Assembly: GCA_964482395.1 (NCBI GenBank)
Contig: CAYZXK010000072.1
Location: forward strand, 1-7,739
Source of the DNA: CAYZXK01 sp964482395
GTDB taxonomy: Bacteria > Planctomycetota > Phycisphaerae > UBA1845 > Fen-1342
Length of the DNA stretch: 7,739 bases
Reading direction: 5' to 3'
Below, piece after piece: positions 1 to 5,100 of the stretch. Within the stretch, counting starts at the first letter, position 1; the number at the start of each line of letters is the position of its first letter. The translations under genes were made by a program, and so were the position numbers. Below the pieces are notes generated by a model. The model did no database searches. It was not told the DNA's origin and was given only the letters and a program-made list of their open reading frames with translations.

Positions 1-696
1 CGACCGACCCGTACCGGCACGGACCCCGCGCCCCTGCCCTTCCTGGCTTGGCTGCCCCGCGGCTTCGTGGCTTTCCAGAATCGGATACCGGTAGTGCCAC
101 AAGTGCCCCTGCACGGTTTCGTGGACGATCTCGTCGTCGGCGACCGCAGTCTGAAGGTAAGCGTCCCAGTTGACCAGCCGCAGGCCCCGATAGATCAGCC
201 CGTCCTTGAACCAGCGGAAAAAAGCCTCATAGACCGCCCGTGCGCAAACCTCATCAAGCGTGAATCGCGTCCGCTGCCAGTCGCAGGAACAGCCCATTCG
301 CCGGAGCTGCATCAGAATCTGTCCCCCGTATTTCTCCTTCCACTCCCAGATCTTCTTGACGAGCCCGTCGCGGCCCAGCTCGTGGCGAGTCAGGTTCTGC
401 TCCTCCTTGAGCCTGCGTTCGACCACCGCCTGGGTAGCAATGCCCGCATGGTCGGTCCCCGGCATCCACAGGGCTTCATATCCGCACATCCGCTTGTGGC
501 GGATGAGGATGTCTTGCAGCGTGTTATTCAGCGCGTGGCCCAGGTGCAGCGCCCCGGTGACGTTGGGCAGCGGGATGTCGATCACGTACGGCTTGCGTTC
601 CGGGTTCACCCGGGCGTGGAAATACCCCCCCTCCTCCCAAAAACGGTAAATCTCACCTTCGATCTGGCGAGGATCGTAGCTGCCACCGTTGCTCAT
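1..696 (-). CDS. valS: Valyl-tRNA synthetase, N-terminal part (runs off the left edge)
   Basis: This is the first 232 residues of a class I aminoacyl-tRNA synthetase that charges tRNA-Val in the cytoplasm. The N-terminus carries the ValS-type helix with FWEEGGYF (19-26), then the HIGH signature as PNVTGALHLGHAL (44-56, HLGH at 51-54) and GTDHAGIATQ (80-89), which binds the aminoacyl-adenylate region. RMGCSCDWQRTRFTLD (133-148), VNWD (175-178) and QGHLWHYRYP (196-205) are typical of ValS and mark the approach to the CP1 editing domain. The gene is cut at the window edge, so the editing domain, KMSKS loop and anticodon-binding region lie outside. The ATG at 696-694 is chosen because a GGAG site (702-705) sits 5 bases upstream and homology starts at once. 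After residue 207 a Gly/Gln/Arg-rich stretch of about 25 residues precedes the editing domain, longer than in E. coli ValS. Family assignment is very secure. Confidence 0.95.
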   Translation of the reverse strand, partial: MSNGGSYDPRQIEGEIYRFWEEGGYFHARVNPERKPYVIDIPLPNVTGALHLGHALNNTLQDILIRHKRMCGYEALWMPGTDHAGIATQAVVERRLKEEQNLTRHELGRDGLVKKIWEWKEKYGGQILMQLRRMGCSCDWQRTRFTLDEVCARAVYEAFFRWFKDGLIYRGLRLVNWDAYLQTAVADDEIVHETVQGHLWHYRYPILESHEAAGQPSQEGQGRGVRAGTGRS

Positions 697-745
697 GACG
701 GCTCCAGAAGCGCCACCGTCGGCACCCACCCCCCGCAGAACCCCA

Positions 746-773
746 GTCTAATCCGCCAGTTCGGCGGTGCAAA
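746..773 (-). promoter_or_regulatory. Possible sigma70-type promoter for valS
   Basis: On the minus strand a TTTGCA box (768-773) is separated by 16 bases from TTAGAC (746-751), about 50 bases upstream of the valS start. The spacer contains a 5-bp inverted repeat, CCGCC/GGCGG (753-757 and 763-767), with a 5-base loop. The match to consensus is weak, and no T-box or other leader structure was recognised. Confidence 0.25.
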
Positions 774-851
774 TGCCGGCCGGGGGCCGCCCGCCGGCAG
801 CCCGGTCCCGGCCGGAGCACTTCACTTGCCAACACCCGGCGGCCCGGGCGG

Positions 852-882
852 TTCGACTCGACCCAGCCCGGCGCTGTATACT
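852..882 (+). promoter_or_regulatory. Possible sigma70-type promoter for the ammonia-lyase gene
   Basis: A good -10 hexamer TATACT (877-882) lies 51 bases before the lyase ATG. The best upstream box is TTCGAC (852-857), with a 19-base spacer that is slightly long. Transcription would start near 889, giving a leader of about 45 bases. It is one of few AT-rich patches in this divergent region. Confidence 0.4.
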
Positions 883-933
883 GCCTCTTTTGAGCTTCAG
901 GCGCTACCCGAACTCTTTTGCTGAGGTCCACTC

Positions 934-2499
934 ATGGAAGTTGTACTGGATGGGAACTCCCTTTCAATCGAGCAGATCGTCGCCGTTGCCCGGGGAGGGG
1001 TCCCAGTTCGCGTCAGCGAAGAGGCCCGTCGGAAGGCCCAGCGCTCGCGAGACTTTCTGGAGAAATGCGTCAAGGACGGGATTGCGATCTACGGCGTAAC
1101 CACGGGTATTGGCGAACTGGCCCGGGTTCGCATCTCGCCCGAACAAAGCGCTGAACTGAGCCGGCGGATCGTTTACAGTCATTCGGCGGGGACCGGCGAC
1201 CCGTTCCCGCCGGAGGCGGTCCGGGCGGCCATGCTGCTGCGGCTCAACGTACTGGCCAAGGGCTGCTCGGGTGTGCGCCTGAGCCTGATCGACACCGTGG
1301 TGGACATGATCAATAAGGGGGTGGTGCCGTACATCAATGAGAAGGGCTCGCTGGGGGTGAGCGGGGACCTTTCGCCGCTGTCGCAGTTCGCCGAAGTGGC
1401 CATGGGCGAAGGACGGGCCTACTACCGGGGGGAATTGATGTCCGGGGCGGAGGCCATGCGCCGGGCCGGGGTCAAGCCCACCGACTTGACCTTCAAAGAG
1501 GGTCTGGGGCTGATCAACGGCTCACAGATGATGACGGCCGGGGCCGCATTGCTCTGCTATGACGCCGAGCGGGTGCTCAAGAACGCCGTCATCGCCTCAG
1601 CTATGACCCTGGATGCTCTCCGAGCGGTGGAACGGGCCTTCTACCCGACCGTGCATCGGGCACGCCCCTACCCGGGCCAGAACGCGGTCGCGGCCAACCT
1701 GCTGCGACTCCTGGCCGACAGCCAGATCATGGCCGACCGGACCGGACGCGTGCAGGACGGGTACAGCATGCGTTGCACGCCGCAGGTGCTGGGACCGTCC
1801 TTTGATACCCTGGAGCACGTGCGGAAGATCGTGAACATCGAGGTCAACTCGGTGGCCGACAACCCGGTCTTCTTCCCCGATGAGCAGGAGTACTTCGCCG
1901 CCGGAAACTTCCACGGACAGCCGGTGGGGATGGTGGTCGATTTCCTGTGCATCGCCATGTCAGAGGTGGCCAACCTCTCGGAGCGTCACACCAACCGGCT
2001 GCTCAACCCGGTGCTCTCAGGCCTGCCCGACTTTCTGGTCGAGGGCCGGGGACTGAACTCCGGCCTGATGGTCGCCCAGTACACCGCGGCCGCCCTGGTC
2101 TCGGAAAACAAGGTGCTTTCTCATCCGGCCACGGTCGACTCGATCAGCGTTTCGGCCGACCAGGAAGATCACGTCAGCATGGGGCCGATCGCAGTCCGCA
2201 AGTGCGGGGAGATTCTCCGGAACGTGCGGACCGTGCTGGCCATCGAAATGATGTGCGCCGCCCAGGCCTTCGACTTCCATAAAGGCAAGCGGCCGGGCCG
2301 GGGCACCCGAATAGCCTATGACCTGATCCGCGCCAAAGTACCCATGCTCAAGGATGACCGGGTGCTCTATCCGGACATCGAGGAGATTCGCAAGCTGGTC
2401 GAGTCCAACGCGATACTGGAGGCGGTGGAGGCGGAGGTCGGTCCGCTGCTGCTGGCCCGCGACATGACCGAGCTGCCGAAACCGAACGTGCCCTACTGA
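934..2499 (+). CDS. hutH: Aromatic amino acid lyase, histidine ammonia-lyase type, with a VSG cofactor triad
   Basis: This is a 521-residue member of the MIO-dependent lyase family; HAL removes ammonia from L-histidine to give urocanate, the first step of histidine breakdown, in the cytoplasm. Residues aligning with Pseudomonas putida HAL are visible: catalytic Tyr53 in YGVTTGIG (53-60), Asn195 in LINGSQ (193-198), Tyr277/Arg280 in QDGYSMRC (274-281), Phe326 in GNFHGQP (324-330) and Glu411 in QEDHVSM (410-416). Ser82-His83 in YSHSAG matches the HAL selectivity pair, unlike His-Leu of tyrosine or Phe-Leu of phenylalanine lyases. The MIO-forming triad, normally Ala-Ser-Gly, is Val142-Ser143-Gly144 within GSLGVSGDLSPLS. 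Length is normal (about 510 for HAL). The ATG is supported by a GAGG site (923-926) 7 bases upstream. No hutU, hutI or hutG is in the window, so the pathway role is inferred. A related lyase or aminomutase with another substrate is the main alternative. Confidence 0.88.
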   Translation: MEVVLDGNSLSIEQIVAVARGGVPVRVSEEARRKAQRSRDFLEKCVKDGIAIYGVTTGIGELARVRISPEQSAELSRRIVYSHSAGTGDPFPPEAVRAAMLLRLNVLAKGCSGVRLSLIDTVVDMINKGVVPYINEKGSLGVSGDLSPLSQFAEVAMGEGRAYYRGELMSGAEAMRRAGVKPTDLTFKEGLGLINGSQMMTAGAALLCYDAERVLKNAVIASAMTLDALRAVERAFYPTVHRARPYPGQNAVAANLLRLLADSQIMADRTGRVQDGYSMRCTPQVLGPSFDTLEHVRKIVNIEVNSVADNPVFFPDEQEYFAAGNFHGQPVGMVVDFLCIAMSEVANLSERHTNRLLNPVLSGLPDFLVEGRGLNSGLMVAQYTAAALVSENKVLSHPATVDSISVSADQEDHVSMGPIAVRKCGEILRNVRTVLAIEMMCAAQAFDFHKGKRPGRGTRIAYDLIRAKVPMLKDDRVLYPDIEEIRKLVESNAILEAVEAEVGPLLLARDMTELPKPNVPY

Positions 2500-2636
2500 C
2501 CGGCGAGCCGAATCTTCAACCGGCAATCCGCAACCTTCCCCACCCAAGAACCTCCCAAGCCCCGGCTGGCACCCGGGACTGCGGGGCGCGGTCGACATCG
2601 CGGGCCGGCCAGGGGGCTGCACTGTTCGGAAGGATG

Positions 2637-2690
2637 AAAAAAAACCGGCGGCGGAGCCAGTGAAGCTCAGAGCTTCGACGACTCCGCCGC
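2637..2690 (-). terminator. Intrinsic terminator of the FAS1 gene, two-part stem with T8 tract
   Basis: Read on the minus strand, a 9-bp outer stem GCGGCGGAG/CTCCGCCGC (2682-2690 with 2648-2656) encloses a second 6-bp stem GAAGCT/AGCTTC (2671-2676 with 2662-2667) with a 3-base loop. The two stems are joined by 5-base internal loops on each side. CC or GG pairs and then eight T residues (2644-2637) follow directly. It lies about 75 bases past the stop codon of the minus-strand FAS1 gene. On the plus strand no T tract follows the stem, so it should work mainly in one direction. Confidence 0.85.
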
Positions 2691-2764
2691 TGGTCGGTTC
2701 CCGAGGGCCTGTCGATCGATGTCGCAACCGAGCAGGTCCTGCTGAGATTCAAGGACGAGCCGGG

Positions 2765-3436
2765 TTAGTTTCCGGCAGGCTTGGGCTCTTCCTTCTTCTC
2801 GCCCGGCTTGACCTCGGGCTTGGTTTCCTTCTGGGGCTCCTCTTTCTTGATGTCGAGCTTGGGAGCCTCCTTGGCTTCCAGGACGCCGTCGATGGTGTGG
2901 ATCACGCCGTTGCTGGCGGCCAGGTCGGTCTTGGTGACGTTCACCTTGTCATTCAGGGTCACCTTACCGTCCTTGACCGTCACGGTGATGGCCCCATCGG
3001 CCAAGGGCTTGAGCTCCTTGGCCTTGCTGACATCGGCAGCCATCATCTTGCCGCTGACTACGTGGTGCTTGAGGAAGTCGACCAGCTTGGCCTTGTTCTC
3101 GGGCTTCTTGAGGTCATCGAGTTTGGCCTTGTCCATCTTCTTGAAGGCCTCGTCGGTGGGCGCGAAGACCGTAAACGGGCCCTTGCCCTTCAGCGTTTCC
3201 ACCAGATTGGCCTGAATGAGGAGTTCGGACAAGGTCGCGAACTTATTTTCCAGCAGGGTGTCCACGATGTCCTTACCTTGCTCCTTCTGGGGCTCCGCCG
3301 GCTTGACCTCTGGCTTCTTCATCTCCGGCTTGGGTTCCTCCTGCGGCTTGTTGGCCGGCTCCTGGGCCGCTACCCAGCCGCTGAACGCCAGAGCTAGAAC
3401 CGCAACACACAACCCACGCGACATACGACCGAACAT
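2765..3436 (-). CDS. Secreted fasciclin (FAS1) domain protein with Lys/Pro/Glu-rich tails
   Basis: The product is 223 residues. Residues 1-24 form a Sec signal peptide (VAVLALAFSGWVAA, likely cut before Gln25), so it acts in the periplasm or outside. A single FAS1 domain spans about 55-187: FTVFAPTDEAF (88-98) is the H1 motif, HHVV (124-127) the central His motif, and NGVIHTIDGVL (176-186) the H2 motif. FAS1 domains are known in adhesion and matrix proteins; the ligand here is unknown. The domain is flanked by low-complexity charged tails (25-54 and 188-223). The start at 3436 is favoured over Met5 because GGAAGGAG (3444-3451) lies 7 bases upstream. The gene converges on the lyase gene, with its own promoter and terminator, so it appears monocistronic. 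No membrane anchor, sortase motif or lipobox is seen. Confidence 0.93.
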   Translation of the reverse strand: MFGRMSRGLCVAVLALAFSGWVAAQEPANKPQEEPKPEMKKPEVKPAEPQKEQGKDIVDTLLENKFATLSELLIQANLVETLKGKGPFTVFAPTDEAFKKMDKAKLDDLKKPENKAKLVDFLKHHVVSGKMMAADVSKAKELKPLADGAITVTVKDGKVTLNDKVNVTKTDLAASNGVIHTIDGVLEAKEAPKLDIKKEEPQKETKPEVKPGEKKEEPKPAGN

Positions 3437-3443
3437 CTGAAAA

Positions 3444-3451
3444 CTCCTTCC
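3444..3451 (-). promoter_or_regulatory. Strong Shine-Dalgarno site of the FAS1 gene
   Basis: GGAAGGAG on the minus strand is almost fully complementary to the 16S rRNA tail and sits 7 bases before the ATG at 3436-3434. It decides between that ATG and the in-frame ATG four codons later, and is the strongest ribosome binding site in the window, which suggests high translation. Confidence 0.75.
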
Positions 3452-3460
3452 AGACCTCGC

Positions 3461-3515
3461 TTCGGGACGACCACACGCCCGGGCTGTCTACGCCGACCGC
3501 ACCGTCCGTCCCGAA
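3461..3515 (-). repeat. Inverted repeat in the FAS1 leader
   Basis: TTCGGGACG (3461-3469) and CGTCCCGAA (3507-3515) are perfect 9-base complements separated by 37 bases. They would lie inside the 5' untranslated leader if transcription starts near 3522, between promoter and ribosome binding site. They could fold the leader or bind a regulator; neither can be shown here. Confidence 0.45.
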
Positions 3516-3528
3516 CGCGAAGCCCTGA

Positions 3529-3556
3529 ATTCTACTTGTTGGCTCACCCAGTGCAA
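3529..3556 (-). promoter_or_regulatory. Sigma70-type promoter of the FAS1 gene
   Basis: On the minus strand TTGCAC (3551-3556) and TAGAAT (3529-3534) are separated by 16 bases, each one or two mismatches from consensus. This predicts a start near 3522 and a leader of about 85 bases. It is the best-formed promoter in the window and fits the strong ribosome binding site. Confidence 0.55.
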
Positions 3557-3849
3557 GGGGTGGACACGAGACGTTTGTACCCCGTCTCCGGCCGCCGGTT
3601 GCATAATTCCGGGAGCCTAAGTCGCGGTCGGTTTTCCGTAACCCAGCTTAAATACGGCACTTACATACAACTCAGCCCGCGGCCGCCGTCGCCGCGTTCA
3701 CCGTTGCCACATCCGCCTGGATGCTCCCCCTGCCTGCTGGCCTGAAAAAGGGGGGGGCCGCCCACTGCGCTCAGAACTCACCGAAATACCTTTCTTCCGA
3801 CCAGGGCCCCCAACCAAGCGCTGATGTGACTACCGATCTACCGCGCCAG
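3557..3849. other. Gene-free intergenic stretch between two minus-strand genes
   Basis: No convincing coding region is visible in either strand: the open frames here are short, lack ribosome binding sites and show Pro/Arg/Ser-rich composition typical of GC-rich noncoding DNA. It contains an AT-rich patch around 3649-3671, an eight-G run at 3750-3757, and one weak terminator-like structure for the upstream TPR gene, listed separately. No tRNA or other RNA gene was recognised. Confidence 0.5.
3745..3811 (-). terminator. Weak terminator-like structure after the TPR lipoprotein gene
   Basis: On the minus strand GGGGGCC (3805-3811) can pair with GGCCCCC (3753-3759), followed by CCC and five T residues (3749-3745). 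The loop of about 45 bases is much longer than in normal intrinsic terminators. It is 38 bases or more beyond the stop codon at 3850. It is offered only as the best candidate for ending the secretin-TPR transcript. Confidence 0.25.
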
Positions 3850-4965
3850 CTAGCGGCCCGGAAGCTCGACGGCGCGCACCAGTGGATTGTCCGGATCTGC
3901 CTGTCGCAGGGCAGCGGCGGTAGCGGAGACCAACTCACGATCACCCACTCGCCAAGCCAAGGCCAAAACCAGCTCCAGTGTCCGACGGTCCTGGCGGTCC
4001 GCTCCCAGTGCTCGCCGGGCAACTTGCAGCGCCTCCACATACTGCCCTTGTTGAGCGCGGGCCCGGGCCAGGCGACGGAGTGCGTCGACATCGTTCGAAT
4101 TCCGCAAGAGCAGAATCTGCGACTGCTTCGCGGCCGCAGCGTACTGGTCCTGGGCCAGATAGCAGTCGATCAGCATCAATCGAAGCCAGCGATCGCCCTC
4201 GACCGGGTCTGGGGTAGCCTCGGTCTCAGGGGCGGTGGCGGCTGCCGCCGAATTATCGAGCAACTCCTGAAAGACCGCCGCCGCATCCGCGTACCGGCCG
4301 GCACGGTAGAGAGCTTCGGCCTGACGGGCCCGGATCCCGGAACTCAGCTCCGGCGGGGCCGGCAGCCGAGCCCAAGCGGCGGCCGCGGCCGACCAGTTTT
4401 CAAGCTGCTCGTAGCATTCGGCCACCGTGGCCTGGTAGGACGCATCCCCCTGAAACTGAGCGGCGTGCTGATTCAGAAGCGTCAGGGCTTCTTCGGCCTG
4501 GCCCAGTTGCAGCCAGGTCTGCGCCGCAGCCACCAGGTAGGTCACCTCCTGCGGATCGAGTTCGGCCGCCCGCAGGAAGGCCGCCAGGGCCTCGTCCCAG
4601 CGCTGTTGCTGCTGCCGAACCACCCCCAGCAAATACTCGATCTCAGCCTGATCCTGGCCCTCCAGATGGGTTTGCTCCAGCAGTCCGGCGGCCTGGGCCA
4701 GCTTACCTTCTGCCAGCCATACCTTGGCCCGCAGGGCGGCACGCTGCGACCGCTCAGGGTCCAAGCGGTCAGCCTGGGCGAGTTCCTGGGCGGCAGCCGC
4801 GACGTTGCCGGCTTGGAGGCGATCGGCCGCCAGCTTGGCTTTGATCTCGGCCCGGGCCAGATTCCAACGCCGAGCTGCCTGCTCACGGGCCACCGGCATG
4901 GAACCCTCGCAGCCCGCCAGCAGCCCGGCCACAAGCAAACCGGCAAAACTGGCTGTCCGACTCAT
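3850..4965 (-). CDS. TPR-repeat lipoprotein, candidate pilotin-like partner of the secretin
   Basis: The 371-residue product starts with a lipoprotein signal peptide: MSRT, a hydrophobic stretch, then lipobox LAGC with Cys19 as the lipidated residue. Glu at +2 does not signal inner-membrane retention, so outer-membrane sorting is plausible. The rest is helical and Ala/Leu/Gln-rich with tetratricopeptide repeats, clearest at about 44-70, 108-138 (RWDEALAAFLRAAELDP), 142-170, 214-237 (YRAGRYADAAAVFQELL) and 293-322 (GQYVEALQVARRALG). An Ala/Thr/Pro/Glu-rich linker lies at about 239-256. Start ATG is preceded by GGGAG (4972-4976) with 6-base spacing. It lies 135 bases downstream of the secretin gene, same strand, so probably cotranscribed. 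TPR lipoproteins PilF/PilW act as pilotins for type IV pilus secretins; this analogy rests on architecture and position, not on recognised sequence identity. A general scaffold role is the alternative. Confidence 0.9.
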   Translation of the reverse strand: MSRTASFAGLLVAGLLAGCEGSMPVAREQAARRWNLARAEIKAKLAADRLQAGNVAAAAQELAQADRLDPERSQRAALRAKVWLAEGKLAQAAGLLEQTHLEGQDQAEIEYLLGVVRQQQQRWDEALAAFLRAAELDPQEVTYLVAAAQTWLQLGQAEEALTLLNQHAAQFQGDASYQATVAECYEQLENWSAAAAAWARLPAPPELSSGIRARQAEALYRAGRYADAAAVFQELLDNSAAAATAPETEATPDPVEGDRWLRLMLIDCYLAQDQYAAAAKQSQILLLRNSNDVDALRRLARARAQQGQYVEALQVARRALGADRQDRRTLELVLALAWRVGDRELVSATAAALRQADPDNPLVRAVELPGR

Positions 4966-5025
4966 AACGCACTCCCTGCCCCGGCCCGGCCAGTGAAAGC
5001 CCTCATCTGCGTGGGCTGATCCGCG

Positions 5026-5062
5026 GCACCGGCCGGCACCCGGATCGCCAGCACCGGCCGGC
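5026..5062. repeat. 12-bp direct repeat in the secretin-TPR gap
   Basis: GCACCGGCCGGC occurs at 5026-5037 and 5051-5062 (25-base period) between the secretin stop codon and the TPR gene. The core GGCC/CCGG is self-complementary, so the copies could also pair with each other in RNA and form a hairpin between the two cistrons. In DNA of this GC content such repeats can arise by chance. Confidence 0.4.
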
Positions 5063-5100
5063 CGCGCATGTTCCAGTCTGTAGCCGACGTCCGGGCGTGA

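Noticed and set aside
67..924. Long plus-strand open frame opposite valS
   Set aside because: The minus strand encodes an unmistakable ValS N-terminus with the HLGH motif. The plus frame is its GC-rich shadow and shows no recognisable domain.
697..933. T-box or other riboswitch leader in front of valS
   Set aside because: No T-box core sequence, specifier hairpin or antiterminator/terminator pair could be found. The only structure is a short 5-bp inverted repeat.
2500..2636. Terminator for the lyase gene on the plus strand
   Set aside because: Several GC-rich partial complementarities exist, but none is followed by a T tract on the plus strand.
2017..2727. 236-codon minus-strand open frame over the end of the lyase gene
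   Set aside because: It overlaps the well-supported lyase catalytic region (QEDHVSM) and even runs through the terminator hairpin. No domain or ribosome binding site is seen.
3536..3745. 69-codon plus-strand open frame in the long intergenic region
   Set aside because: There is no ribosome binding site, and the translation is Pro/Ser/Arg-rich with no domain. It starts inside the FAS1 promoter region.
3721..5019. 432-codon plus-strand open frame
   Set aside because: It lies opposite the TPR lipoprotein, which has a lipobox, TPR pattern and ribosome binding site. The plus frame is a composition artefact.
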